Source of the DNA: Burkholderia sp. S171
GTDB taxonomy: Bacteria > Pseudomonadota > Gammaproteobacteria > Burkholderiales > Burkholderiaceae
Reading direction: 5' to 3'
DNA: 64,000 nt
Assembly (NCBI RefSeq): GCF_009766085.1
Contig: NZ_LMUF01000052.1
Span: 225,275 to 289,274 of the forward strand
This document shows, in pieces, positions 44,527 through 53,232 of this stretch (the stretch's first letter is position 1; each line of letters begins with the position of its first letter). The position numbers and the translations under genes were made by a program. The notes beneath the pieces are model-generated. The model was not told the DNA's origin. It made no database searches and saw only the letters and a list, made by a program, of their open reading frames with translations.

Positions 44527-45870
44527 ATGAAAACCAAACCTGCCAGGTCCGGCAAGCCCGGCATCAGTACGGCCCTGGAGGTTTGCCTCGGGGCCGCAGG
44601 TACGCTTGCCGGCCATCTGAACTATGTCAGTCAGGGGCGGCGCGAACTGTCGCAGTTCGCTTATGACGAGGCTTGGCTGGCCAACCCCGACCGGTTTGAA
44701 GTCTCCCCCGACTTGCCCCTCGAACCTGGCTATCAGCCGCGTCGAGCACCCAACCCCGTGGACTCGGTGTTTCACTTTGCACTGGCCGACACGGCCCCTG
44801 ACGCGTGGGGGCGTCGTGTCATCAACCGTATCCACGCCAAGGCGCGCAAGGACAATCCGCGCCTGCTCCCTCTGAACGAGCTCGACTATCTGTGTGCAGT
44901 GGACGACTTCAGCCGCATCGGCGCGCTTCGTCTTTGCAAGGAAGGGATCTATCTCAGGACGGTTGATGAAGGCCGGCGTACTACGCCGCCCCTGATCGAA
45001 CTCGAACGCATGTTCAGGGCCACGCGCGCAGTCGAGACAACCAGGGAAACCGTCGAGGACCTGCGCTACTTGCAAGGCAAAGGCACCTCGCTCGGCGGGA
45101 TGCGGCCCAAATGCACCGTACTCGATGAAAACGGCAAGCTCGCCATCGGCAAGTTTCCGAGTGTCAATGACACCATCAATGTGACCCGGGGCGAAGTACT
45201 GGCGCTCAAGCTCGCGCGCCAGGCCGGCATTACGACGGCCAACGCCCGGTGCGTCACGCTCAATGACACGCCCGTCGCCATCATCGAACGGTTTGACCGG
45301 GAGGACGGCGACCTGCGCATCCCTTATCTCTCGGCTGCGTCCATGCTTCAGGCCTCGCGGCAGAATGTCCACGCCTACACCGAGATCGTCGATGTCATGC
45401 AGCAAAAGTGCTCGCATCCGGACGACGACGCGCGCGAGTTATGGCGTCGCCTGATTTTCAACCTGCTCGTCACTAACACCGACGACCATCTGCAGAACCT
45501 CGGTTTCCTGTACGACGGCAACGGCCTGTGGCGCATCTCGCCAGCGTTCGACGTAAATCCGATGCCCGGCAAGGTACGGGAGTCGAAGACCTGGCTCACT
45601 GAAGATGCGGGTCCTATCGAATCAGTCCAGATGCTTTTGGATACGTGCGCCTATTTTTCACTCTCCGATGCGCAGGCCAAGATGATTCTTGGGGAGGTCC
45701 TGGACGCGGTCATGGACTGGCGGCAAGTGGCCGTTACGCCGGACGTTGGACTTGGCGCTCAGGAGCTGGATGACTTCGAGGATGCTTTTGAGCACGCGCA
45801 AACGGATCAGGCGCGCAAGCTACTAGGCCGCGTCATGCTGCGGCCTGAGTTGGCCGACGACGCCGGGTAG
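44527..45870 (+). CDS. hipA: HipA-like serine/threonine kinase toxin
   Basis: The 447-residue protein is a HipA-family kinase whose E. coli relative phosphorylates glutamyl-tRNA synthetase and induces persistence. The core catalytic residues are present: NTDDHLQN (about residues 317-324, catalytic Asp and metal Asn) and SPAFDVNP (metal Asp, about 342). The nucleotide loop reads LGGMRPKC rather than the E. coli type with an autophosphorylated Ser, so regulation by autophosphorylation may differ. It forms an operon with hipB. Confidence 0.93.
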   Translation: MKTKPARSGKPGISTALEVCLGAAGTLAGHLNYVSQGRRELSQFAYDEAWLANPDRFEVSPDLPLEPGYQPRRAPNPVDSVFHFALADTAPDAWGRRVINRIHAKARKDNPRLLPLNELDYLCAVDDFSRIGALRLCKEGIYLRTVDEGRRTTPPLIELERMFRATRAVETTRETVEDLRYLQGKGTSLGGMRPKCTVLDENGKLAIGKFPSVNDTINVTRGEVLALKLARQAGITTANARCVTLNDTPVAIIERFDREDGDLRIPYLSAASMLQASRQNVHAYTEIVDVMQQKCSHPDDDARELWRRLIFNLLVTNTDDHLQNLGFLYDGNGLWRISPAFDVNPMPGKVRESKTWLTEDAGPIESVQMLLDTCAYFSLSDAQAKMILGEVLDAVMDWRQVAVTPDVGLGAQELDDFEDAFEHAQTDQARKLLGRVMLRPELADDAG

Positions 45871-46004
45871 CTAGCTCGGCTAGCTTGTCCATTCCCAAGC
45901 CGCTTCTCTATCTCCCACAATTGCTTACACATCTAACAAGCTGATGGTAAGCGCGCAATCCGACAGGTGCGTTGTATAGGGACGCATCCACCTTGGAGAT
46001 TGCC

Positions 46005-46697
46005 GTGAGCGCCCATCCAAATTTGTCAGAGTCACCACGTAGCCGCATTCACCCGTTGATTGCAGCCGCCGCCGTCGCGGTCATTGTGGTCAGCAGTGTT
46101 GGCGTCGCTGCTTTGACCGGAATTCTCCCCTCGTCGAAGGCCGTTCCGGTCGCAGTGACCGGGCCCGCACTCATCGACACACAGCCCAGCGATTCCTTGA
46201 ACGGGCTAAAACCCAACGTGGAGCCGCAAGCATCGAGCGCCGCGCCGACTCGTCCGGTGACTGTGACGCACCATCACCACGTCGCGCCGTCGCCGCAAAA
46301 CTATGCATCGAATGAAATCAATCGCGTGCCAGCAGGACCGGCGTTCCCCGCCGCTCCTGCTGCGGACCCGTACGCCGGCCAGGTCGTTTCCATTAACGCG
46401 GTCAGGACTGCGGAGCCGACCACGGGCCTGGGTGCGTTGGGCGGCGCCGTGCTGGGTGGACTTGCCGGCACTCAGATTGGCAACGGCCGTGGGCGCACGG
46501 CCGCGACCATAGCAGGTGCGCTTGGCGGTGGACTGGCGGGCAACACGGTGGAGCATGCGGTGCACAAAGCAACCACCTACGATGTGCAGGTCCGGATGGA
46601 GGACGGCAGTTATCGCAACTTCAGTTACCAGACAGACCCGGGGCTTCAGAGCGGACAACGGGTGCATGTTTCTGGCGACTCGCTGACTGCATCGTGA
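46005..46697 (+). CDS. glycine-zipper 2TM-domain protein
   Basis: The 230-residue protein has an N-terminal membrane anchor (IAAAAVAVIVVSSVGVAALTG), a Pro/Ala-rich linker, and a Gly-zipper region (GALGGAVLGGLAGTQIGNGRGR, then AGALGGGLAGN) followed by YDVQVRMEDGSYRNFSY, as in SlyB-type proteins. GTG 46005 with GGAG six bases before it is preferred over the ATG at 45972. The family protects envelope integrity. It is a single gene. Confidence 0.85.
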   Translation: MSAHPNLSESPRSRIHPLIAAAAVAVIVVSSVGVAALTGILPSSKAVPVAVTGPALIDTQPSDSLNGLKPNVEPQASSAAPTRPVTVTHHHHVAPSPQNYASNEINRVPAGPAFPAAPAADPYAGQVVSINAVRTAEPTTGLGALGGAVLGGLAGTQIGNGRGRTAATIAGALGGGLAGNTVEHAVHKATTYDVQVRMEDGSYRNFSYQTDPGLQSGQRVHVSGDSLTAS

Positions 46698-46862
46698 GTC
46701 GCTGCGATGGCGGGGGTCGAGATGAAAACTTCGAACGTCGAACTTGGTGGCCCGATAAGCGAAACGTCGCAGCGAATGCGTTTCTTGCCCGTGGTTGAAA
46801 CGGTTTTTGCAAGCATCGCTGCGACGTTAATACTCAGTAGACGACTCTGCCACAAACAGCCT

Positions 46863-47000
46863 TTACGCGAAGAGGCGCCTGATTCGTTGCCAGAACGCGA
46901 GACGGTGCGGGGTCGGGACGTCGATCGACAATTCTTCGTCCGGATGGTAGTGAACCTCCTGAACCTGCCGAACCTGCGAGACCAGCAGCCCGATGTACAT
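46863..47000 (-). CDS. 45-residue small protein
   Basis: A short frame begins MYIGLLVSQVRQVQEVHYHP, continues with DEELSIDVPTPHRLAFWQRI and ends RRLFA. GGGAGAG lies seven bases before the ATG, a strong ribosome site, and the codons are typical of the chromosome. The amphipathic and basic C-terminus could bind membrane or nucleic acid. I do not recognise the family. It is below usual gene-finder thresholds. Confidence 0.65.
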   Translation of the reverse strand: MYIGLLVSQVRQVQEVHYHPDEELSIDVPTPHRLAFWQRIRRLFA

Positions 47001-47296
47001 GGTGACTCTCCCAACGTTGGACTTTTGAGTTCACGGAAAGTCGGCAGCTCGGGGTTCGAACGCGCATTCGCGCGGCGACATGGGCTTATCCGCTTCCGCT
47101 AATTAAGGGGGGGTGGCGTATAAAGATGCTGTCGTTTCTGGCATAGCCCTCCTTTTTTCCGCTTATCAGTCTTCCGTTCTATTAGCCGCCGCCGTCCGGT
47201 GGCCCACCATCTTTACACCAGCAGCTTAACGAACTAAGCATCCCAAACTATTGACCCGTCATTCAGTGCATTTGCAACGTGCATTCGAAACGCCAG

Positions 47297-47551
47297 TCAA
47301 TGTTCGGTGAAACGTCCCATCGTCATATTCGGACGATCCGACGCAGGCGGAAACACGCACCAGCAACCGTCGTCGTGCCGAAAGAAAAGCAGCGCGCGCG
47401 ATCCAAGCGGCAATGCGGTTTCTACACACACATACCGCCTTCCGCCCAAGCGGGTGCGGCTGAACTCGGTGACACGAACGGGTGCCGAGAGGGCGGGCGC
47501 CAGCCATTTATCGACTTGCGTACGTAGCGAATATTCATGCGTGGATTTCAT
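47297..47551 (-). CDS. small hypothetical protein, 84 residues
   Basis: The product begins MKSTHEYSLRTQVDKWLAP, has a hydrophobic patch RALLFFRHDDGCWCVFPP and no signal peptide. GGAG eight bases before ATG 47551 sets the start; the longer frame to 47632 is rejected. It overlaps the end of the upstream 70-residue gene by 17 bases, suggesting co-translation. Function is unknown. Confidence 0.6.
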   Translation of the reverse strand: MKSTHEYSLRTQVDKWLAPALSAPVRVTEFSRTRLGGRRYVCVETALPLGSRALLFFRHDDGCWCVFPPASDRPNMTMGRFTEH

Positions 47552-47747
47552 GTGCTGCTCCGGCAAACGACTCTTGCTCGACTCCGTTTCGCACGGGCTC
47601 GACGCTGTCCGCGGTCCGCCCCGTTTCTTCATCCGGGCTTTGAGCCATGGTCCTGCTGACTGCCGACGCCCTCAGTGCGCTGCACCGCGCCAAATAACTT
47701 AAATCTGCAAGTTGAGCAACAAGTTGCCTAGCTGTCCTGCGCTTCAT
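47535..47747 (-). CDS. small hypothetical protein, 70 residues
   Basis: The product begins MKRRTARQLVAQLADLSYLA with a hydrophilic C-terminal half rich in Glu and Ala. GGAGG seven bases before ATG 47747 is a strong ribosome site, which distinguishes it from the longer open frame to 47843. The N-terminal 30 residues could form a basic helix. It overlaps the next small gene on the same strand, so the two probably form a micro-operon. Function is unknown. Confidence 0.55.
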   Translation of the reverse strand: MKRRTARQLVAQLADLSYLARCSALRASAVSRTMAQSPDEETGRTADSVEPVRNGVEQESFAGAAHEIHA

Positions 47748-47968
47748 GACACACCTCCCGCACTGCAACCTGAACTTGATAAAACACTTTAACTCTATGC
47801 CTGGATCGCCCGTTTGGGCGGGTTGTCGGCAAAATCGCAACACTTTGTCGCAAAGGGGGAAAGCGCCGGGTTAATCGGCACAGCTTTGTAACGGCTGTTT
47901 AAATCAGCGGCGGCTCGCCATGTTTGTTTATCGGCACGGGGAGATTCGGACTTGAGCGTCGGCGATTA
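47748..47968. other. promoter region of the small gene pair
   Basis: No gene is supported here; the stretch supplies the leader and presumably the promoter of the minus-strand small genes. Confidence 0.35.
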
Positions 47969-48103
47969 ATGCCGCTGACGTTTTTTCAGATGGGTGAGAT
48001 CGCCGCGCGTGCCATCGACCAATTGCTGTGGCTCGATCTATTTTTCAGGGCAGTGGCTGCGGCCGTTCAAACAGGGAATGAACGCGCGCTCGTTGCGCTG
48101 TGA
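47969..48103 (+). pseudogene. possible remnant of a LacI-type regulator C-terminus
   Basis: The 44-codon frame begins MPLTFFQMGEIAARAIDQLL, which resembles the end of LacI-family regulators (PLTtv....mGe.Aa..Ll). There is no upstream DNA-binding part in frame and no ribosome site. It may be a decayed fragment, or chance. Confidence 0.25.
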
Positions 48104-48155
48104 TCGCAGGATTTCTCGCGTTAGCCCGGTAATAACGATAGTGATGGAACACGTT

Positions 48156-48179
48156 TGATCGCTCGCAGACGAGCGATCA
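48156..48179. repeat. 10-bp inverted repeat upstream of porin gene
   Basis: tgatcgctcg and cgagcgatca surround caga. It lies about 195 bases upstream of the porin start and lacks a T-run, so it may be a regulatory hairpin or operator rather than a terminator. Confidence 0.5.
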
Positions 48180-48373
48180 GCGGAAATTCAGAATTATCTG
48201 AAACCTTATTTATAAGTCATCCGAAATAAAATTTCGTGATCGTAACAGATAACGCCTCGATTATCGAACGGACGAAATTTGACACTCCAATCTCTCGCTT
48301 TTCTACCTTTGTTGTACTAAGTGTATGCCCTCTAAATCAAACCATCCCCTAACCTTCTAAACCGGGCGTTTAT

Positions 48374-49480
48374 ATGATTAAAAAACTTGCAGCGATTATC
48401 CCGATCATGGCCACCGCCGCCATGGCGCATGCCCAGAGCGCGGTCACGTTATACGGAATCCTGGAGGACGGTGCCGATATAGTGAGCAACGTGCAGGGAA
48501 ACCATCTGGTCCAGCTTGCATCCGGTGTGACCGCGGGTAGCCGCTGGGGCGTGCGCGGCACCGAGGACCTGGGGGGCGGCCTTTCAACCGTCTTCCGCCT
48601 CGAAAGCGGCTTCAATATCAACTCGGGAAACCTGGGCAGCGGTCTCGCATTCTCACGTAACGCCTATGTGGGTCTTCAAAGCGAGCAGGCCGGCACAGTC
48701 ACACTCGGACGCCAATGGGACTCGATTGTAGACTTCGTCGAACCCTATACGCTGAACGGCAATATCGGTGGCTATTACTTCGCCCATCCCAACGATATGG
48801 ACAACACCGACAACGGTTTTCCCATCTCGAATGCAATCAAATATCGCAGCCCCACTTTCGCCGGGTTCACCTTTGGCGGACTGTATTCGTTAGGCGGTAT
48901 CGCCGGGCAGTTCTCGAATAACTCCACGTTTAGCGCAGGCGCGACCTATGCAGCGGGGCCGATCAGCGCAGGCGTGGGATATTTGCGCATCAACGATCCA
49001 GGTGTCTCGACGCAGGGCTACCAGAACTATCCCGGCTTCACGAACGCGGTCTATGGCGACTTCCTGGCCGCCGCCCGCGCGCAGAAAGTGCTGGGCGTAG
49101 GGGCTTCATATCAGATCCTCGCGTCGCTACGCGTGCTAGCCGATTTCACAAATACAATTTTCCAGCAAGGCAGCGCGGGACACGATGCAACTTTCCAGAA
49201 CTACGAGTTGTCGAGCCTTTATAACCCGACACCCGCAGTGACGATCGGCGCGGGTTACACCTACACCACCGGCCGTGATCATGCGACCGGCGCACAGCCC
49301 AAATACAACCAGTTCAACCTGACGGCCGAATATGCGTTGTCGAAGCGGACATCGCTGTATGTGCTGGGCGTGTTCCAGAAAGCTGCCGGCGACGCACAAG
49401 CCGCGCAGATCGCAGGCTTCAATCCTTCGAGCAATCAGAAGCAGGCGGTTGGCCGTGCGGGAATTCGCAGCACTTTCTGA
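48374..49480 (+). CDS. outer-membrane porin (Gram-negative general porin)
   Basis: The 368-residue protein has a signal peptide (MIKKLAAIIPIMATAAMAHAQ) and the beta-proteobacterial porin opening SAVTLYGILEDGADIVSN, followed by AGSRWGVRGTEDLGGGLSTVF and GLQSEQAGTVTLGRQWDS. It ends in Phe, needed for outer-membrane assembly. These trimeric 16-strand barrels admit small hydrophilic solutes. The 5' region is AT-rich and carries a hairpin, consistent with regulated expression. Confidence 0.95.
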   Translation: MIKKLAAIIPIMATAAMAHAQSAVTLYGILEDGADIVSNVQGNHLVQLASGVTAGSRWGVRGTEDLGGGLSTVFRLESGFNINSGNLGSGLAFSRNAYVGLQSEQAGTVTLGRQWDSIVDFVEPYTLNGNIGGYYFAHPNDMDNTDNGFPISNAIKYRSPTFAGFTFGGLYSLGGIAGQFSNNSTFSAGATYAAGPISAGVGYLRINDPGVSTQGYQNYPGFTNAVYGDFLAAARAQKVLGVGASYQILASLRVLADFTNTIFQQGSAGHDATFQNYELSSLYNPTPAVTIGAGYTYTTGRDHATGAQPKYNQFNLTAEYALSKRTSLYVLGVFQKAAGDAQAAQIAGFNPSSNQKQAVGRAGIRSTF

Positions 49481-49734
49481 TTTAATGATTTGACTACTGA
49501 CGGTCAATACGATGCGTATCCGGTTGCTCCATGCGGCCGCGCAAACGGATACGCGACTTAAGCATCAACGATCTTATTGTCTGATGAATAACAGACGCTT
49601 GTTTCTCTTACTACGGGTTATCCCACCCCTACATTCCGCCACCGCTATGCCGTAAAGGAGTGAGGCATAGCGTTCGGCAACGCCCGACGCCGCATATTCA
49701 ATTTAACGGTTCAACATTAAGCGACGGCGAAAAC

Positions 49735-51288
49735 ATGAAGAAAATGACATTGAATCAGAAGCTCGGATCGATGATCGCCGTGCTATGGCTCGGACTGATC
49801 GCGATCGGCTTTATAGGGGCGTGGCAAAGCCGTTCATCGACGATGGACGATCGCCGTGAACAATTGAAAGCGCTGGTTGCGGAAGGCATGACCGCCACCG
49901 CTCACTTCCAGAGTCTCGCCGCGAACAAGACGATCTCCGAAGACGAGGCGAAAAAGCGCGCGCTGGAAGTGCTTGCTTCAATGCGTTACGGCACCGACGG
50001 CTACATCTCGGTCAACGACTCGCAGTCCAAGATGATCATGCATCCGATCAAGCCTGCCATGAACGGGCAAAGCCTCGCCAACTTCACCGACCCGGCGGGT
50101 AACAAGCTCTTCGTCAATATTGTCAACGCCGGCAGTTCGTCGCCCGAGGGTGGTTTCGTCAACTATTTGTGGTCGAAGCCCGGCAGCGACACCCCCGTGC
50201 CGAAGATGAGTTTTGCGAAGCACTTCGTACCGTGGGACTGGTTCATCGTGACCGGCATGTACACGGACGACATCAACGCCGCGTTCTACGCGAGCGCATG
50301 GCGCTGGTTCGCGATCACCGCCGTGCTCGGCGTGCTCGCTTCGCTTGTCATGCTGCTGGTGTTACGCAGCATCAAGCGCGAACTCGGCGGCGATCCGTCA
50401 ATTGCTGTCAGCGCGGCGCAACGCATTGCGCGCGGCGACCTGACCACGCATGTACCGCTTATCGACGGCGATTCGCATAGCCTCATGTTTGCGTTAAGCG
50501 AGATGCAAAGCGGCCTGGTCGAAACCGTCACGCGTGTGCGCACCGGGACCGAGAACATCAACGTGGGGGCATCGGAGATTGCCGCGGGGAATACCGATCT
50601 GTCGCAACGCACCGAGCAGCAGGCCGCCGCATTGGTGCAGACCGCGTCGAGCATGGACGAGATGACGGCTAACGTGAAGCAGAATGCCGACAGCGCCACG
50701 CAAGCCGCCAAGCTGGCCGGCGAAGCCGCCGATGTGGCCCAGCGCGGCAGCGGCGTGGTCGAGAAGGTCATCCACACCATGACGCGCATTACGGAAAGCT
50801 CGAAGCAGATTGGCGACATTATCGGCGTGATTGATGGGATCGCGTTCCAGACCAACATCCTGGCGCTGAACGCGGCCGTGGAAGCAGCGCGTGCCGGCGA
50901 ACAAGGACGCGGTTTCGCCGTGGTCGCAGCGGAAGTCCGCAGCCTTGCACAACGCTCGGCGACGGCAGCGAAGGAGATCAAGGCGCTGATCGGGACATCG
51001 ACGGAGACGGTGAAAGAAGGTGCTTCGCTGGTGTCGAACGCCGGTGCGACGATGGGTGAAATCGTAAGCTCGGTGCGCCGCGTGAATGAAATCCTCGATG
51101 AAATCAGCCACGCTTCGAATGAGCAAAGCGCGGGTATTGAACAGGTGAACCGCGCAGTGGGTGAAATGGATCAGGTGACGCAGCAGAACGCGGCGCTGGT
51201 GGAAGAAGCGGCAGCGGCGGCCCATTCGCTGAAGGATCAGGTCGATGTGCTGCGTGAAGCGATCGGGAGCTTTTCGCTGCCGGCTTGA
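49735..51288 (+). CDS. methyl-accepting chemotaxis protein with single Cache domain
   Basis: The 517-residue chemoreceptor has a first membrane segment (IAVLWLGLIAIGFIGAW), a periplasmic single Cache (sCache_2) domain to about residue 190 (RYGTDGYISVND, then FVNYLWSKPGSD), a second membrane segment, HAMP, and a C-terminal signalling domain with the hairpin tip IGVIDGIAFQTNILALNAAVEAARAGEQGRGF. No C-terminal NWETF-type pentapeptide is visible. sCache receptors commonly sense small organic acids; the ligand is unknown. The upstream frame to 49660 is rejected. Confidence 0.94.
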   Translation: MKKMTLNQKLGSMIAVLWLGLIAIGFIGAWQSRSSTMDDRREQLKALVAEGMTATAHFQSLAANKTISEDEAKKRALEVLASMRYGTDGYISVNDSQSKMIMHPIKPAMNGQSLANFTDPAGNKLFVNIVNAGSSSPEGGFVNYLWSKPGSDTPVPKMSFAKHFVPWDWFIVTGMYTDDINAAFYASAWRWFAITAVLGVLASLVMLLVLRSIKRELGGDPSIAVSAAQRIARGDLTTHVPLIDGDSHSLMFALSEMQSGLVETVTRVRTGTENINVGASEIAAGNTDLSQRTEQQAAALVQTASSMDEMTANVKQNADSATQAAKLAGEAADVAQRGSGVVEKVIHTMTRITESSKQIGDIIGVIDGIAFQTNILALNAAVEAARAGEQGRGFAVVAAEVRSLAQRSATAAKEIKALIGTSTETVKEGASLVSNAGATMGEIVSSVRRVNEILDEISHASNEQSAGIEQVNRAVGEMDQVTQQNAALVEEAAAAAHSLKDQVDVLREAIGSFSLPA

Positions 51289-51311
51289 GAGGGAGTAGCT
51301 AGAACACGATG

Positions 51312-51345
51312 AACAAAAGGGCCATTCGCATGGCCCTTTTGTTTT
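51312..51345 (+). terminator. bidirectional intrinsic terminator
   Basis: A 14-base perfect stem (51312-51325 with 51330-51343) closes tcgc and is flanked by A- and T-rich ends, so it can terminate both the chemoreceptor and the convergent esterase gene. Confidence 0.9.
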
Positions 51346-51382
51346 GCATCCGCAAACATTCTGTTTTCGAAGGCCTTACGGG

Positions 51383-52384
51383 TCAACCTTGCAACGGATG
51401 ATCGAGGAAAAAGCGCATCATGACCGTGCTTGCATCCGGACCCGTCGCATCGGTGTACGAACCATTCTTGCTACCCCCGGCCCACGCGTGCGGAGCACCA
51501 TGGATCAGCCACAACTCGGCATCCACACCGTCCGCTGATTTAAGCCGTTCCACCGTGCTCTTGCGCTTGCCCGCTTCTCCATGAGAAGTCTCGTCGAATA
51601 CGACGGCCTGAGCGCCGAACCCGCGTAACAACTCAGCCGTGTTTGATGGATGCACCGTTGCGTCGGCATCGCCGTGAAACACAATCAGCGGCCGTTTCGG
51701 TGCTGCCGTGACACGAACGCCAGGTGACTTTCCGCCGCGCATGGCCGCCAGCGCCGATGGCAAATCATGCGCCGCTCCCACTGCCAGCCCCGAATGCACA
51801 CACGCGGCGGCATAAAGATCCGGATACGCCTGGACCATGATGGCGGCCATCGCCCCGCCCGCTGATAAACCGGCGACGAATACGCGCGCCGAATCAACTG
51901 CGTGCTTCGACATCACTTCTCGCGTGATGCCTGCAATCAGCGCCGGCTCGCCGCTGTCACGCCGCTGATCGGCGGGCTTGAACCAGTTCCAGCACTTCGA
52001 TGCGTTCGCCCCCTGCGGCTGCACCGGATACACCACGATGCATCCGTCCCGCTCCGCCACCGCGTTCATTTGCGTGCCTGCGGCGAAGTCGTCGGCGTCC
52101 TGCGTGCAGCCATGCAGCATGACCACCAGCGGCAAAGGCCGGCCGTTGTGGTGCTTCGGCACGTACAGCTTGTAGTTGCGGTGACCAGCGGCGTTCGCGA
52201 ACGTATGTGTCGTGAACGTTCCCGGATACGTGTCAGCCGGGGCGTCGGTATTCGGTTGGGACATTGGCTGAGCGTGGCCCCCGAGCGCACGCTGCAGCGC
52301 CTCGGTCGCTTCTTTCGGGCCGCGTGCGCGCAGCAGCTTCATTGCATCCTGCATCGAATGCAGGAATCCTTCATTGATTTTCAT
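51383..52384 (-). CDS. PHB-depolymerase-family esterase
   Basis: The 333-residue alpha/beta-hydrolase matches the PHB depolymerase/feruloyl esterase family: LPLVVMLHGCTQDADDFAAGTQ (oxyanion), nucleophile Ser in FVAGLSAGGAMAAIM, Asp in VFHGDADATVHP and the C-terminal His in GAPHAWAGG. It has no signal peptide, so an intracellular polyhydroxybutyrate or ester substrate is more likely than an extracellular one. The ribbon-helix-helix gene precedes it by 51 bases and may be co-transcribed. Confidence 0.9.
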   Translation of the reverse strand: MKINEGFLHSMQDAMKLLRARGPKEATEALQRALGGHAQPMSQPNTDAPADTYPGTFTTHTFANAAGHRNYKLYVPKHHNGRPLPLVVMLHGCTQDADDFAAGTQMNAVAERDGCIVVYPVQPQGANASKCWNWFKPADQRRDSGEPALIAGITREVMSKHAVDSARVFVAGLSAGGAMAAIMVQAYPDLYAAACVHSGLAVGAAHDLPSALAAMRGGKSPGVRVTAAPKRPLIVFHGDADATVHPSNTAELLRGFGAQAVVFDETSHGEAGKRKSTVERLKSADGVDAELWLIHGAPHAWAGGSKNGSYTDATGPDASTVMMRFFLDHPLQG

Positions 52385-52435
52385 TATCTTTCCCGTTGTT
52401 CCCTGCTATTGCTTGTCTACCCACGCCCCGCACCC

Positions 52436-52855
52436 TCAGGCAATCCGGCCGGCCAGCGCCGCTTTCACCGCAGGCGAGGCATGAAAAGCGCCGAGCACGA
52501 CGATCGATGCGATGGTGTCCAGCGCCAGTTCGGCAGAGACGTCAGCAGCAATGCTGGCGAGTCCCAGCACCTGAATGTCGAACCGCTCACCCGCCTCGCG
52601 CGCCGCTTCCAGATCACGCTTCGAAAAGTGCTGCATGCCCAACACCAGCGCGCGCCGCGTTACCGTTTCATTCACGACTTGCGAGTGCGTCGCCAATTGA
52701 TTCCGGATAGCCGTGCGAATCAGGTCCGTGCGGTTTGAATAAAAACCCTCTTCCACCAGCAAGTCGATCTGCCCCAGGTCCACAGGACCCAGGTTGATCG
52801 TGATCTTCTCTGTCTCACCGCCTTTCGGCCTGAGCACTTCAATTTTTTGAATCAT
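52436..52855 (-). CDS. ribbon-helix-helix (CopG-type) regulator
   Basis: The 139-residue protein has an N-terminal ribbon-helix-helix (EKITINLGPVDLGQIDLLVEEG, then SNRTDLIRTAIRNQL), a DNA-binding fold used by metal regulators and antitoxins. The C-terminal part is unrecognised. ATG 52855 (MIQKIEVL) is preferred because AGGGA lies upstream; the frame is open to 52999. It precedes the esterase gene and could be its regulator. Confidence 0.85.
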   Translation of the reverse strand: MIQKIEVLRPKGGETEKITINLGPVDLGQIDLLVEEGFYSNRTDLIRTAIRNQLATHSQVVNETVTRRALVLGMQHFSKRDLEAAREAGERFDIQVLGLASIAADVSAELALDTIASIVVLGAFHASPAVKAALAGRIA

Positions 52856-53232
52856 CAAAAACATCCCTTTACCATCCAATGGGATGTTTATAGGCTGGTT
52901 TTTGCATTGCGTCAACGCTTTTCGCCGATTCGCAGCGATCTGGGGCACATCGAAATTGGGGGAAGGCGCCTCAGGAACGGCCCATGCTGGAGTGGTCATC
53001 GCACTCCTTTTTTCCCTCGCGGCGAAACTGCCGCTTGTACGCCAGAGCGTTTCGCCGCTCTGAGACCCGGGCGCCCAAGGTTGGGTGCGACGTGGCTTTT
53101 GGCCTCACGTTGCTGTCCGGAGCAATCGCCACCTTCGTTCTGTTTTTTCATCGCGACCATTTCGCGTGGTTTCGTCCGCCTGTCGCGCGCTTAAGAAACA
53201 CAGAACGATCAACTATCAAAGGAATCCTAATT
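52856..53232. other. divergent promoter region of RHH and Mn-catalase genes
   Basis: No gene is supported. Frames on the plus strand cross this stretch but lack start signals and recognisable residues. The region contains the promoters of the divergent RHH regulator and manganese catalase genes. Confidence 0.4.

Noticed and set aside
43741..45417. Minus-strand frame of 558 codons
   Set aside because: Antisense to hipBA, with shadow-type composition.
46707..47102. Plus-strand frame of 131 codons
   Set aside because: Competes with the better supported 45-residue minus-strand gene and has no ribosome site or family match.
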